From contig MU858157.1 in the NCBI GenBank assembly GCA_033297075.1, forward strand, positions 59,589-123,588: a DNA stretch of 64,000 nucleotides, given 5' to 3'. This DNA is from Rhypophila decipiens (Eukaryota; Ascomycota; Sordariomycetes; Sordariales; Naviculisporaceae). Below the pieces are notes generated by a model. It did not search any database, was not told where the DNA came from, and saw nothing but the letters and a program-made list of their open reading frames with translations. Each line of letters starts with the position of its first letter. Position 1 is the stretch's first letter. This document shows, in pieces, positions 35,421-46,129 of the stretch. The position numbers and the translations under genes were made by a program.

Positions 35421-36858
35421 ATGGATTCATATTACGGGCAAGGAGCACCGGGCTACAGCTACACGACTTCGCCATATGGAGATGCAGAGTACAGCACGTC
35501 TGGTATGCGACGGACCCTCTCCGAGAACACAGACCATAGCAACGGCAGCGCCGGCTCGAACCGCACACATCGGTCAGACGAAGAACACGCATCACAGATC
35601 AGCGCAGTCCCAACCTTCGATTACTCACTGCCTGGTTATGTTAACGGCAGCCAGGATGCCGACGATTTTGTCGCCTCTGTCGGTTCGCAATACCAGGGAG
35701 TAGACGAAGGCACGGCCAGTTATGTCGCAGCACGGACTTCGGGATATAGCCCAGCATCGACCTCGGAATATACACAAACCGCGGCTTCAGGATACACTCG
35801 AGCACCGGCTTCAGAACATGCAGAATATGCAGAATATGCAGAATATACCGAGTATCCCCAAACAACGGCTTCGGAATATTTCACAGCACAAGCTGCAGAT
35901 TATAGTCCAGCACCGGCTTCAGAGCACACCCAGGCAGGGGCTTCAGCTCCACTCCTTGACAGCATAGAAGGCGATGAAGCCGCGGCATATGAAGCTAGCA
36001 TGTACGCCCAGCAAATACTTAGCCAGACGACGTACCGGACGCCCAGATTCTCAATGATTCGCGGCGAGGATGTAGACGAGACATTGGGCGAGCTTCAGAG
36101 GCGGGACCCTGCGGCCACAGACCGGGAAGCCATTCAGGCAGCTCTCCAGCGATTTCTGTCCCGATATCTATCTCGACATACCCGCGGCACAGACAGGGAC
36201 CAAGCAAAAATCACTAACGCGCTCCGAGAAGCTGCTTTTCAACTCCAACTACGGATACAAGGTGAAGAAGCATTAAACATTTGCTATTTCGCTATTGCCG
36301 CGGTGCTAGCCAGTTTACGCGACGAGAATCCCAGGGCACAACTAACGACGGGTTCCTCATCAACAATGGTACAGTATGTGGCCCCCCTGTCCCTTGTCCG
36401 CGCATTGATGGATATTTGGCTGACTGGTGGAATCCAGAGCAACGGCTGGCAGTCAGCGATTCGTGTGCGGAGTTCATGATTGCACGCAGGGAGCATTCGG
36501 CCGGGCGGCTGATCTGGAGCGTCACCATAAGATGGTGCATTTACCGGACGATGAAAAGAAGAAGTTCTTTTGCGACTATAGACGGTGTAGTCGCCACGAC
36601 TCCCCTTTCTATCGTCAGGACCATTTCCGCGATCATCTACGGGATTTTCACAAGGAAGATCTCCTTCGACGGGGCAACAGGGCCGACGAAAAGTGGTGGA
36701 CGAGCCGGTCAAGCAACGCCATAAACAACGGCTGGTGGCGGTGCAACAGGTGTCTTGTCACCCGGGTAGACATCCAGAGGGATGGCTGGGTCTGTCCTCA
36801 CTGCGCTATGCACTGTGAGACCGACCGGCAAAGAGTCAGGACGCAGACGCAACGATGA
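35421..36858 (+). CDS. C2H2 zinc-finger protein with Tyr/Ala/Ser repeat region
   Basis: Probable DNA-binding regulator, not assigned to a named factor. Two exons: 35421-36373 and 36438-36858, joined GTATGT...ATCCAG with a CTGAC branch site, 457 residues. Residues 1-175 are low complexity with degenerate units of the type ASxYTxAPASEY (for example TSGYSPASTSEYTQTAASGY) and a block where AEY repeats; such Tyr/Ser/Gln-rich regions can act as activation or condensate-forming domains. A helical region (about 185-310) follows. The C-terminal 130 residues hold the zinc sites: FVCGVHDCTQGAF...HHKMVH, FFCDYRRCSRHDSPF...HLRDFH and a CxxC...CxxC ribbon (RCNRC and VCPHC). The finger spacing is irregular compared with classical C2H2, as in many mould-specific proteins. 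The intron lies just before the first finger. Confidence 0.8.
35817..35850 (+). repeat. 9-bp tandem repeat coding Ala-Glu-Tyr
   Basis: The unit gcagaatat occurs three times exactly and once degenerately, in frame, giving AEYAEYAEYTEY. It is a recent local expansion inside the Tyr-rich region of the zinc-finger protein. Confidence 0.75.
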
Positions 36859-39302
36859 GTCCGGAGGGCGGGGCTGAACTGAAGCAATCTTCTTTTGATG
36901 ACCTGGGCTGCACTAGGACAGGGCAGAAGCTCGCCTAGTTGGTTGGGATTATTACTGGGCTGGTGGACTCCAGATTATCACAGTGCCTGATTGATGGCCG
37001 TGTCGGTGGCAAGTACGCCATGTTGGGGAAGAGCTCTAGTATTTGGTTCCTGTTGTTTGTTATAGGCGTTATCAGACATCTTTCACTTTCCGGGGTTTTA
37101 TTTCCAACCAGGAATTGGCTTTGGTTGTTTTCATGGGCATCTTTCTGGAAGGCCAAGCAGAGGTACTTTGGTGTAACTATCAAGCTAACGGTCAATTCGC
37201 TTCCAGATGGTCAGGATTTCCTTTACTGTTGAGGTTGATACCATCCAATGATCGTTGGCTTTAGAGGAGAATGAGAGGCCATATTGCTGCACCCCTTCGT
37301 CCCCATCAAGTGCTTTCCCGAGGCTACCTTTGGACAGGCATAAAAGAGTACCATCTCCCTGCTTGGCATCAAGAATCTATGGAGTAGCTCGGAATAAGCG
37401 GATCTTGTGAGATGCCATTGGAACCTGATATCTCATCTCACTGGTGGCCTAACGAGTGAGTTACCACGGAAGAGGCTGTGTAAAAAGTCATAGCGGCCCC
37501 CGGGTGTTGAACACACAGTTCGTGGCGCAATGATGGACCAGACGTGCCAAGGACAATGAACTAGGCAGCGACGATGATATCGCCATAGCACAACCCGCGG
37601 AGGAGAGCTCACGCCAAATGTCGAATAGCGGATATGAAACCTGGCTTTTCTGAAATCGAGTCAGACCATCGCAACTTTACATCATCTCAGGGCCATATGT
37701 GCCACGTGGTTTGAGTTGTCTCGTAGGTGGTCTTGATTAGGTTTACAGTAAACTTCAAACTACGTTTTGAATAGTCTTCCTCGGTGGTCCTCATACCAGC
37801 ATTCTTTAGACAGAGACAGACGTACATATGCACTGGTAGAGAGACGAATGGATTACGATCAGAGTTTCCCCCAGAGGTAGAAAGCTCGCCATCGTTACGT
37901 CACGACGGTGAGCTTAACACGCTGCAACTCGAATGCCGCCGTGGCATGGTGTTTTGCAGAGTCACGACTGTCGCCGTCGTGGAGAGAATCTTGGAGCAAC
38001 TTGTTTCGGCTTGGGTCTCGGAGTTATGAACTTGTGATCGGGAGCCCGGTGAAGAAGTCAAGTCGCCCGGCAGGCTGTGGCGGGCTCACTGCAGGGGTTT
38101 GGACTTGAACCCCGCAATCTGCAGCGGCAAAAAAGGTGAACCATGAGCCATTTGTGGAGAAAATGCGACTCTTTGGGAAGACCAAGACCCCCCCGCTTTA
38201 AACCAGCGAAAGCGGAAAGAATTTTGGAGGTTTTTTTTTTATTGTTGGCCTGTTAGACTTGGGACTCAGAAGTTGGTCCCGTACCGGTCCGCCCATGATA
38301 TGCACTGTATCTCCTTTCCACGCCTAACACAAGCACAAGCACTCAACTGAGACCAGTCCCGCCTGCTGTCCTGTGTACAATTGGTCATCGCCGACAAATC
38401 CCCGTTGAAACTTTCGAGACTTATTCCCACTTGTTGCCCCGAGCCGGTCGACCGAGACGGAGGTGCCTGAATACGCCGTGGAACTGAAGGTTGTTGGATA
38501 TCCATCCATACATGCAAAATCAATCGCAAAACCGGACGTCAAATCTTTGAACGTACTCGACAGGCCACCCAGCATCCTCTCAGTCTGCCTATTTCTCGTC
38601 GTAAATAAGAAACGCAAAAGTACCTGCTCGCGGGTTACCCAGGTACTATATACACGGTCAGTTGCATGAATTTTTTCGTCGCCATCTTCTCCACCCCGAT
38701 CTTCACTGAGCCCACATCCAACATATCCGGACCGGCGTACCCTACCCACAAGTCATGGCAAGAGGCAGCGAGAGGGGAGAAGAAAAGGCCGTCGTCGGTC
38801 TGCAACGTTTTCTAGCTCGTTTCGCCAATCTTGATACATAAGAAAACTAGTTTCAAGAGAGGAGGTTGAGGCTCTGCTAGGCTCTGTCTCGCCCGAATCG
38901 CCGCACCATTGCACCATTGCCTCCTATCAGCCGTTGCAAACCGCGTTGGCCTCGATATCCCCGACTCCTGACCCCTCCTCGTTGCGAATCCATCTTGTCG
39001 TAACTGGGTACTTTCTCCTCTCTTGACTCGCCTTCCCAGACTCTTCCAACTTCCCATCTCCCGGCGCCACTGCCGTGGCTACCCACTCCCTGCTCCCACT
39101 GCCAATCATAGCAACCATCTTTCGTTCTGACGGTCCACTAAGTTATCCTCGGCTCACAGACACACCTTCGGCCTCCGTTGCTCGTACGTAGCCCCGGAAC
39201 CTCCTGCCCGGGCCGTCCCGGCACGATTATTTCTCGAAAAACTGGTCCTCCTTTAATTTCCCCTCCCAAGAGTGCCTCTCCTCCTCCTTGGTCTCTCTCA
39301 CC
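36859..39302. other. Intergenic, upstream of isocitrate dehydrogenase
   Basis: About 2.4 kb. The last 600 bases are CT-rich on the + strand, typical of leaders of strongly expressed fungal genes. The frame 38324-38749 (-) has no pattern. No gene is seen. Confidence 0.55.
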
Positions 39303-40974
39303 ATGTCGTCTGTTGCCGCATCCGCCATTCGGTCTTCTCTCCGTCAAGCCACCTGGTCTCGTTCAGTTCCCCGAGTTCTAGCTTCGCCTTCCACCACCGT
39401 CCCTCTATTCATCAACTATCGACGCACAATGGCTTCCGCTGCCCCCGCCAAGATCAAGGTCAAGAACCCCGTCGTCGAGCTCGACGGCGATGAGATGACC
39501 CGCATCATCTGGAAGAACATCAAGGACAAGTTCATCCACCCCTACCTCGACATCGACCTCAAGTACTACGATCTCGGCCTCGAGTACCGTGACGAGACCA
39601 ATGACCAGGTCACCATCGATGCCGCAGAGGCCATCAAGAAGTACTCTGTCGGTGTCAAGTGCGCCACTATCACCCCCGATGAGGCCAGAGTCGAGGAGTT
39701 CAAGTTGAAGCAGAGTAAGTTGTGCCGGAAACTGTCTGCACTTTATAGTGCCAGAAGTGCATGCACCTCTGGGACGTGGCGTCTCGGGCCGAGGATCTCT
39801 GAAACCACAACACGAACAACATTCGAGTCCTCGTGCCGAGGCCGCATCGTCCTGCTCTCCTCCATATAATCACATGTTTTGTACTGTCAAGACTTGAGCT
39901 TGTGCTGACCTGTAACCTCTCCCATCTTTGTAGTGTGGCTCTCTCCCAACGGAACTATCCGCAATGCCCTTGGTGGTACCGTCTTCCGTGAGCCCATTGT
40001 CATCAACCGTATCCCCCGTTTGGTCCAAGGATGGAAGAAGCCCATCATCATTGGCCGTCATGCCTTCGGTGACCAGTACCGGGCCAAGGACTTTGTCGCT
40101 CCCGGCCCCGGCAAACTCAGCATGGTCTACACCCCCGAGGGTGGTGAGCCCCAAGAGATCGAGGTCTACCAGTTCAAGAACGGCGGCGGTGTTGCTCAGA
40201 CCCAGTACAACACGGACGAGAGCATCACTGGCTTCGCCCATGCCAGCTTCAAGCTCGCCCTCGACAAGGGCCTTCCCCTGTACATGAGCACCAAGAACAC
40301 CATCCTCAAGAAGTACGACGGCCGCTTCAAGGACATCTTCCAGCAGCTCTATGACACACAGTACAAGGAGCAGTTCGAGGCCAAGAAGATCTGGTATGAG
40401 CACCGCCTCATCGACGACATGGTTGCTCAGATGATCAAGAGCTCCGGCGGTTACATCATGGCCCTGAAGAGTAAGTGCACATGAATGGACCTTTTCCCGA
40501 CGGTGAGGATCCAGTAGTCCCGTATGCTGACTGGCCCCTTTCCTTCTAGACTACGATGGTGATGTCCAGTCCGATATCGTCGCCCAGGGTTTCGGCTCCC
40601 TTGGCCTCATGACCTCCGTTCTCATCACCCCTGATGGCAAGACCTTCGAGTCCGAGGCTGCCCACGGTACCGTCACCAGACATTACCGCGAGCACCAGAA
40701 GGGCCGCGAGACCTCCACCAACCCCATCGCCTCCATCTTTGCCTGGACCCGCGGTCTTATCCAGCGCGGCAAGCTCGACGAGACCCCCGAGCTCGTTGCT
40801 TTCGCCGAGACTCTCGAGCAGGCCTGCATCGACACCGTCGATATCGATGGCATCATGACCAAGGATCTGGCTCTTGCTTGCGGCAAGACTGCCCGCGAGG
40901 ATTACGTCACCACCAACGAGTACCTTGAAGCCGTCGAGAGACGGATGAAGAACGCCCTCAAGGAGAAGCTTTAG
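39303..40974 (+). CDS. idpA: NADP-dependent isocitrate dehydrogenase
   Basis: Oxidatively decarboxylates isocitrate to 2-oxoglutarate, making NADPH. Three exons: 39303-39714, 39934-40470, 40550-40974, giving 457 residues. Residues 1-42 form a basic, Ser/Arg-rich mitochondrial leader; Met43 (39429) opens the cytosolic-type protein [25 protein letters not shown]. Substrate and cofactor motifs are in place: [26 protein letters not shown], the signature [21 protein letters not shown], and [16 protein letters not shown]. The tail KEKL is a weak match to a peroxisomal PTS1 signal. In Aspergillus one gene makes mitochondrial and cytosolic/peroxisomal forms from two transcript starts, and this gene has the layout to do so. 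Codon use is strongly C-ending, as expected for an abundant enzyme. The first intron (219 nt) is the longest in the window. Met at 39288 is also in frame. Confidence 0.97.
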
Positions 40975-41772
40975 ATTCAGTCGTGGAATATACCCAATAA
41001 ATGAAATTTTCGTCAGGCGAGATGTTAAAATAATACAGCTGGGGGCAGAGCAAGGGAGTAATGACTCCGCCGAGTGCCATGTATCAAAAGGCGACGGGTG
41101 GGAGGTACTGGGGTCTGCGGGAGAGGTCTGCCGCAGACTCGAGCGTATATATATCGACTTTGTATGGTCTGAGGTTTATGTTGCATATATTGCACATCGC
41201 ACACCAGCTGCGTTGATAGAGGAGGAAGAGCCCCATCACAGGCATCCCCTTTAGTTTTCTTGTTGCTTCGGTCTGGGGGCGGTTACCGAATTCTTTTGCA
41301 CATTCAGATCTGTCCTCCAACCATGGAACAGAAAATACATACCGTTTGTATATAGCTTTTCCCAATACCAATAAAACCTTGGCATGTTGGGCAAGGCTCT
41401 TCACTTTTTGAAACATGAACAAACACCAAAAGCCAGCGAGGTGAAATACCATGTCTATTTTGGTTGTAAGAAACGGCCCTTGATCTTTCCCAGCAAACGC
41501 CAAAACCAATAATCGGTATAGTCTTAATGAAGTGAACTCCCGCTTAGACTCTTCTTGTTCCATGCCTGGCCAGCCCAGTCTGTGCCCGTCCCGTGATGAA
41601 GAAAACGCCAGCCAAGCGAAGAGGGGAAAAAGAAGAAAGGGATATTTTATCCGTTGCCCAGTGCTAATACAAACACAAAAAGGAGACAGGACCCGGCTTA
41701 TTAAAGTCGCCCGGCATTTGTTAAAAGCTGGATTGATTCATAGATATCTGGTAGACAGAAGACATCCAATAC
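40975..41772. other. Convergent 3' flanks of idpA and the IEC3-like gene
   Basis: About 800 bases between two convergent stop codons. The frame 41084-41563 (-) has no domain features. No gene is supported. Confidence 0.55.
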
Positions 41773-43060
41773 CTAGTCATCGCCTCCTTCACCATCACCA
41801 TGGGCGGCGGCACTGCTCTTCTTGGACCGTTTTTTTGCCGACGTCGTGGGTGTGCCCTCAACCTCGCTCTTCCGCTTCTTCTTAGTCGGTCGACTCGAGC
41901 CCCCCTTTGGTCGGTAGCCCGGATCATCGTCCACGACACGTTTCCGCTTTCCTTTAGCCGTGGCGGTGGGGGTAGCGACGTGGTAGGATTCCTCGTCGTA
42001 CTCGTCTGCGTGAGCAGCGGCCTTGCTGTTCCGTTTGCTTCGCGCCGAACCCACGGCGCTGCCTCCTCGCCCGGAGGCGCGTTCGCCTTTGGCCCCTCCG
42101 CGTCCGCGGCCAGTACCAGTAGTGTGGTGGTCGTCGTTATCTCCTCCTCCCTTATCCTTCTCGGGGTGCGCCTCGGTATCTTGCAGGAACGTTCCTGGCG
42201 CATGCTTCCTCAGCCAGTTATAGACGGAGGTAGGGTTACGGAGCGCAAAATCTCGGCTGTGGGATAACAATGCGTCTTTGGCTGGATTATCTGTGGCGCC
42301 ACTCGTTAATGCGCCGTTGGGCCCGTTCGTTTGGGCAATTGGGGCAAGCGTGGGTAACATTGGCGGCATAGTACCGCCTGTCCTGGCGCTTTCCTGGTTT
42401 GCAAGACGCATGTCGATCTCGTACAGGTAGTTGTCTATTTCGTCGGCTGTCAGGAACGAAGGAGGGTGTGAGATGCCCTGCGATGCGTCGGCTGGAGAAT
42501 CGCGCCCGGCTTGGAGATCTGCCAGGAGGGATGGGAACTGCTCGGCGGCGGTCGCGTAACTCGAGTGAGGGACCTCTGTGAGAAGCTTCTTGTATGACTT
42601 GGCCGGACGGTCGCCGTGGGGAGGCGTGTATGGCCTGTCGACGTCCAAAACGAGCGCATCGTCTTCTTCAGAGGGTGGATCTAGGCTCAAGTCAAAGCGC
42701 TTCTCTGGCGGAATTTGTGGCGAGTTGTTCACGTCTAGAAGGAGGTCGAGGAGGCGGCTGTAGGAGTTGCGAGATGGTCAGCGTGAACAGAGCGCGTAGG
42801 GGTCCGATGGGGGAGCAAGGTCATTCTTACTCTTTTTGTATCGCAAGCCTGCGAGCTGTTGCCAGTGCCTTTTGCTCTTTTTTATACAGCTCCTCGCCTC
42901 TTCGCATATTTTGATCGAATTTAATGCGCATCTTGCGATACTTTTTCTTCCAAGAACGATAGGTAGGCCTGTCTTCAGCCATACGAATGTCACCCAGGTC
43001 ATCTTCGGCCTTGACCTCAAGGTCTGTCCTGCTCCCGGTCTGCGCGTCGAGATAATCCAT
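41773..43060 (-). CDS. Ino80 chromatin-remodelling complex subunit, Iec3 family
   Basis: Fungal-specific subunit of the Ino80 nucleosome remodeller (fission yeast Iec3 family). Two exons: 43060-42831 and 42757-41773 (GTAAGA...CTACAG), 404 residues. The N-terminal domain, about residues 25-100, has the family hallmark TYRSWKKKYRKMRIKFDQNM and continues as a charged helix into DRLLDLLLDVNNS. The middle holds TADEIDNYLYEIDMRLAN and the segment DFALRNPTSVYNWLRKHAPGTF, also typical. From about 290 the chain is basic, Gly/Arg- and Lys-rich (GRGRGGAKGERASGRGG, KKKRKSEVEG, KKRSKKS), giving nuclear localisation and DNA contact, and it ends in an acidic GEGGDD. The gene is head-to-head with MYG1, 735 bp apart. 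Family assignment rests on the first 100 residues. Confidence 0.85.
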
Positions 43061-43795
43061 TGGGGATTGGTCCTTGCAGGGACGGGAGTTGAACGAGAAG
43101 GGAAGGGGCTGTGGTTAACAAGTTTGATGGAAGGCCATGGACTATCCGTAACGGCGATCGCTTTTGGAGAGTTGGTTTGCTGGTGGTGGAGTAGTTGGTT
43201 GAAAAAGAAGGTTTGACGGTGACGGGGATTAAAATTACATCTCTACAAGAAAGAAGCTGCCGAGTTTGTTGGAGGCGCGTGTTGCATTGCGTGTGATCTG
43301 CGCTCCGTCCCTGAGGTGTCCCTATCCGCGGCGATAGGCCGTATGTACCGACACTGCTGAAATCCCTGTCATTACACTAAAAGTGAGGTTGCTTGGTGTG
43401 GCTGCACTGTGCGAATCACTCACGATCACAGTACGACGCTCGTGAGGAACAAACTTGCAAAACTGCATTCATTTTAACCCAATACTGCTGTTTTCCGTTA
43501 TTGAAAGCTCACGATTCTCTGATCAAACTTTCCGCACATCACAGCAGTGCAGCTTCGCAGTTCAAGGGTAACCTACTTAGAGTACAGTACTCATTGATGA
43601 AGGACGGAAACAGTGGGCCGCCGCAAGGACTCAGCTCCCCCCCTCCACAAAAAAATCCCCAAGCTCCACTCCGCTGCGATTTTGTTTCTCGCCCAAAGCA
43701 CCCAAGCAACAAGAACAACAAGCCCCAAACGATAAATCCCCAACAGCGCTCGCACCTTTCAGCCCTTAAACAACACTCGAATCCCACATTCCCGC
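43061..43795. promoter_or_regulatory. Divergent promoter region of the IEC3-like gene and MYG1
   Basis: A 735-bp space separates the two start codons. An A/C-rich tract leads into MYG1 (about 43640-43790). No other gene is seen, and shared control is possible but not shown. Confidence 0.5.
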
Positions 43796-44878
43796 ATGCT
43801 TCGGGCATCCTTGACCAGAATGGCAGAAAACGCAGCAAAGAGACTCAAGACCGACGGCGGCCTGGCCATCGGTACCCACAATGGCCACTTCCACGCCGAC
43901 GAGGCATTGGCCGTCTACATGCTCCGAAAACATATCCCGACCTACTCGGACGCCAAGCTAGTGCGCACCCGCGATCCCAAGCTCCTCGATGAGTGCCACA
44001 CCATCGTTGACGTGGGTGGTGTGTACGACCCCGCGGCCAACCGCTACGACCACCACCAGCGTACCTTCATGACGACCTTCCCCGGCCGTGCCACCAAGCT
44101 GAGCAGCGCCGGTCTTGTCTACATGCACTTTGGAAAGGAGATCATCTCCCGGCGGATTGCAGCTCCCGAGGAAAGCGACACCGTCAACCTGATCTGGAAC
44201 AAGATCTATGAGAGCTTTATCGAGGCCTTGGACGCCCATGACAATGGCATCAGCGTCTACGACCCCGCTGGGATCGCCGCCGCCGGTCTGGAGAAGAAGT
44301 TTTCCAACGGGGGTTTTACGCTCGGCGCCATGGTCGGCCGCCTGAATCCAAACTGGAATGACTCGGTCCCCGAGGATCCTGTCGAGGCTCAGCAAGCTGA
44401 GGATGCGCGGTTCGAGATGGCCAGCCAGCGCATTGGAGAGGAATTCGACCGCGACCTAGACTACTATACCAAGGCTTGGTTGCCCGCGCGCGAAGTCGTC
44501 TCCACCGCCTTTGCTGCAAGACAAGAGTATGACCGGGATGGCCGTATCATGGTGCTCAAGGGACAGTCAGCACCGTGGAAGGACCACCTTTATACGCTTG
44601 AGGAGGAGAACCAAGAAGCCGGCAAGGTCCTCTACGTCCTGTACCCCGAGAATCCCACACCGGACGCGAAGTGGAGGATACAGTGCGTGCCAGAATCCAA
44701 GGACTCCTTCCAGAGCCGGAAGCCACTTCCTTCAGGCTGGAGGGGTTTCAGGGACGAGGAGTTGGACAAGATTGCAAGCATAGATGGCTGCGTATTCGTC
44801 CACGCCGCCGGTTTCATTGGAGGGAACAAGTCGTTTGATGGCGCTTTGGCAATGGCTAAAAAGGCACTCGAGCTCTGA
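43796..44878 (+). CDS. MYG1: MYG1 family 3'-5' RNA exonuclease
   Basis: Conserved eukaryotic Myg1 protein (UPF0160), a DHH-type metal-dependent hydrolase shown in animals to be a 3'-5' RNA exonuclease working in nucleus/nucleolus and mitochondria. One exon, 360 residues, the usual length. Metal-binding motifs are visible: GTHNGHFHADEALA (about 28-41), DECHTIVDVGGVYD, and RYDHHQ (about 85-90), then ALDAHDNGISVYD. The C-terminal half has GWRGFRDEELDKIA and the conserved end CVFVHAAGFIGGNKSFDGAL. Met1 gives a short leader MLRASLTR that could target mitochondria; Met9 would start a form with KRLK, a possible nuclear signal, so two-site localisation from two starts is plausible but inferred. Confidence 0.96.
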   Translation: MLRASLTRMAENAAKRLKTDGGLAIGTHNGHFHADEALAVYMLRKHIPTYSDAKLVRTRDPKLLDECHTIVDVGGVYDPAANRYDHHQRTFMTTFPGRATKLSSAGLVYMHFGKEIISRRIAAPEESDTVNLIWNKIYESFIEALDAHDNGISVYDPAGIAAAGLEKKFSNGGFTLGAMVGRLNPNWNDSVPEDPVEAQQAEDARFEMASQRIGEEFDRDLDYYTKAWLPAREVVSTAFAARQEYDRDGRIMVLKGQSAPWKDHLYTLEEENQEAGKVLYVLYPENPTPDAKWRIQCVPESKDSFQSRKPLPSGWRGFRDEELDKIASIDGCVFVHAAGFIGGNKSFDGALAMAKKALEL

Positions 44879-45511
44879 GGATAGAGAGAGTGAGGCCTGA
44901 CAGTGTAGACAAGAAAAAAAAGATATCATTTCCGGCTATCTGGCTAAGTCGGAGCGGTCTTACCATGCAGATAACGCCGACACCAGGCTCTGAGAGGGGT
45001 ATATTGTGTGTGGCTTCAGACTTCATCATCCCCCCACATCGTGTCGACTATCTGCTCCAACAATCTCGGCGCTCTCGATCTTCCTCGCTTGAAACACCAA
45101 CAGAAATACAAAGCTCCCTAAAGACCCAAAAACTAAACGCAGGTAGGAAATCGTATACTGTCAAAGCAACGTGACCCGACAGGGATCTGCTAGCAATAAT
45201 AGATCTCTTCGTTCTTGTGAAAACGCAATAATGGATACAGACGCAAAGGGCTTTGGCAAGAGGTCGAACCAGTGACCATCACCCGAAGACCAAAGTGACA
45301 ACCCAACTCCAGAAGTATTCTTTTTTTTTCGGGGTGGTTTGCTTTTGGTGATCCCGAGTTGTTTTCCAAGTACCAATAGATGTCGTTAAGGTTGGAAATC
45401 GTATGGGGTCACAGTCGCATAACTGGGCACCATTCACAGCCCAAAGACGCAGGCTTGATACAGTTCCTGATGGCGGGGCGGTGTTGACAGTGCGGTGAGG
45501 GCCACAATCCT
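44879..45511. other. Convergent 3' flanks of MYG1 and IGO1
   Basis: About 630 bases between two stop codons, with A-runs that may serve 3' end formation. No gene is present. Confidence 0.6.
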
Positions 45512-46129
45512 CTACCGACGAATGGGGAGTCCTTCTTGGCCTTGGGCCTGTGGCTGTCCGCTCGCGGATGCACCGTCCTGAGCTGGTTGCTCTGAAGCGG
45601 CTCCCTCTTGTTGCTTCTTCTCGGCGCCTTCGATATCCTCAGCGCTGGTTTCCCGATTGAGAAAGCTGCTCTCTTTCACCGGGCTGCCTGCCTGCATGCT
45701 GCCGTGGTGTTGGTGCGGGAGCAGGATATTGCCGATGCCGTTCGTGCCGCCGACTGGGCTCGACAGGTGGGGGATGTTCTCGGGAACTGGATGCTGGCTG
45801 CCTACGGAGCCCGTGTCGACGCTGTCGCCTTTGCCCGCCTTGCTCATGGCATAGTCGCCGCTGTCGAAGTACTTGCGCTCTTTGAGATGCTTGGCGAAGT
45901 GGTCGCTACGGCTGGGCAGCTTTCCGTACAGGCGGAAAAGCCGCTGCTCCTCTGGGGAGAGGGACTGGCGTGATGAATAGCATTAGTATCGTCGTCTGGT
46001 TCGAGCTCATCGTATTTCCCAGCGAATCGCGCCGCTCGATCAAGGTATTATCTGGGGTATTAGGCTCCCGCAGCACAAAATTATCATGCTCACCTTGATG
46101 TCCACCTTCTTTGCCTGGTGGGGATTCAT
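45512..46129 (-). CDS. igo1: Endosulfine family protein Igo1 (PP2A inhibitor)
   Basis: ENSA/ARPP19/Igo1 protein: once phosphorylated by the Greatwall/Rim15 kinase it inhibits PP2A-B55, steering entry into quiescence or mitosis. Two exons: 46129-46094, coding MNPHQAKKVDIK, and 45964-45512, joined by a 129-nt intron (GTGAGC...GCCAG); 162 residues. After the joint the conserved block reads SLSPEEQRLFRLYGKLPSRS and KYFDSGDYAMSKAGK; Ser47 in FDSGDY is the expected kinase target. The family also shares the HPVPENIPHLSSP motif, seen at about residue 70. The rest is a disordered Gln/Gly/Glu-rich tail ending LPIRR, longer than in animals but usual in moulds. The first exon is short but gives the standard family start, so the model is firm. 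Confidence 0.95.

Noticed and set aside
38090..38128. tRNA-like end (ggggtttggacttgaacccc)
   Set aside because: The T-loop does not fit when read on the opposite strand, and no acceptor stem or A box can be found.
39870..40403. 177-codon - strand frame
   Set aside because: Antisense shadow of the strongly codon-biased isocitrate dehydrogenase gene.
41800..42267. 155-codon + strand frame
   Set aside because: Antisense to the IEC3-like gene.
45608..45973. 121-codon + strand frame
   Set aside because: Antisense to IGO1 exon 2; IGO1 has clear family motifs.
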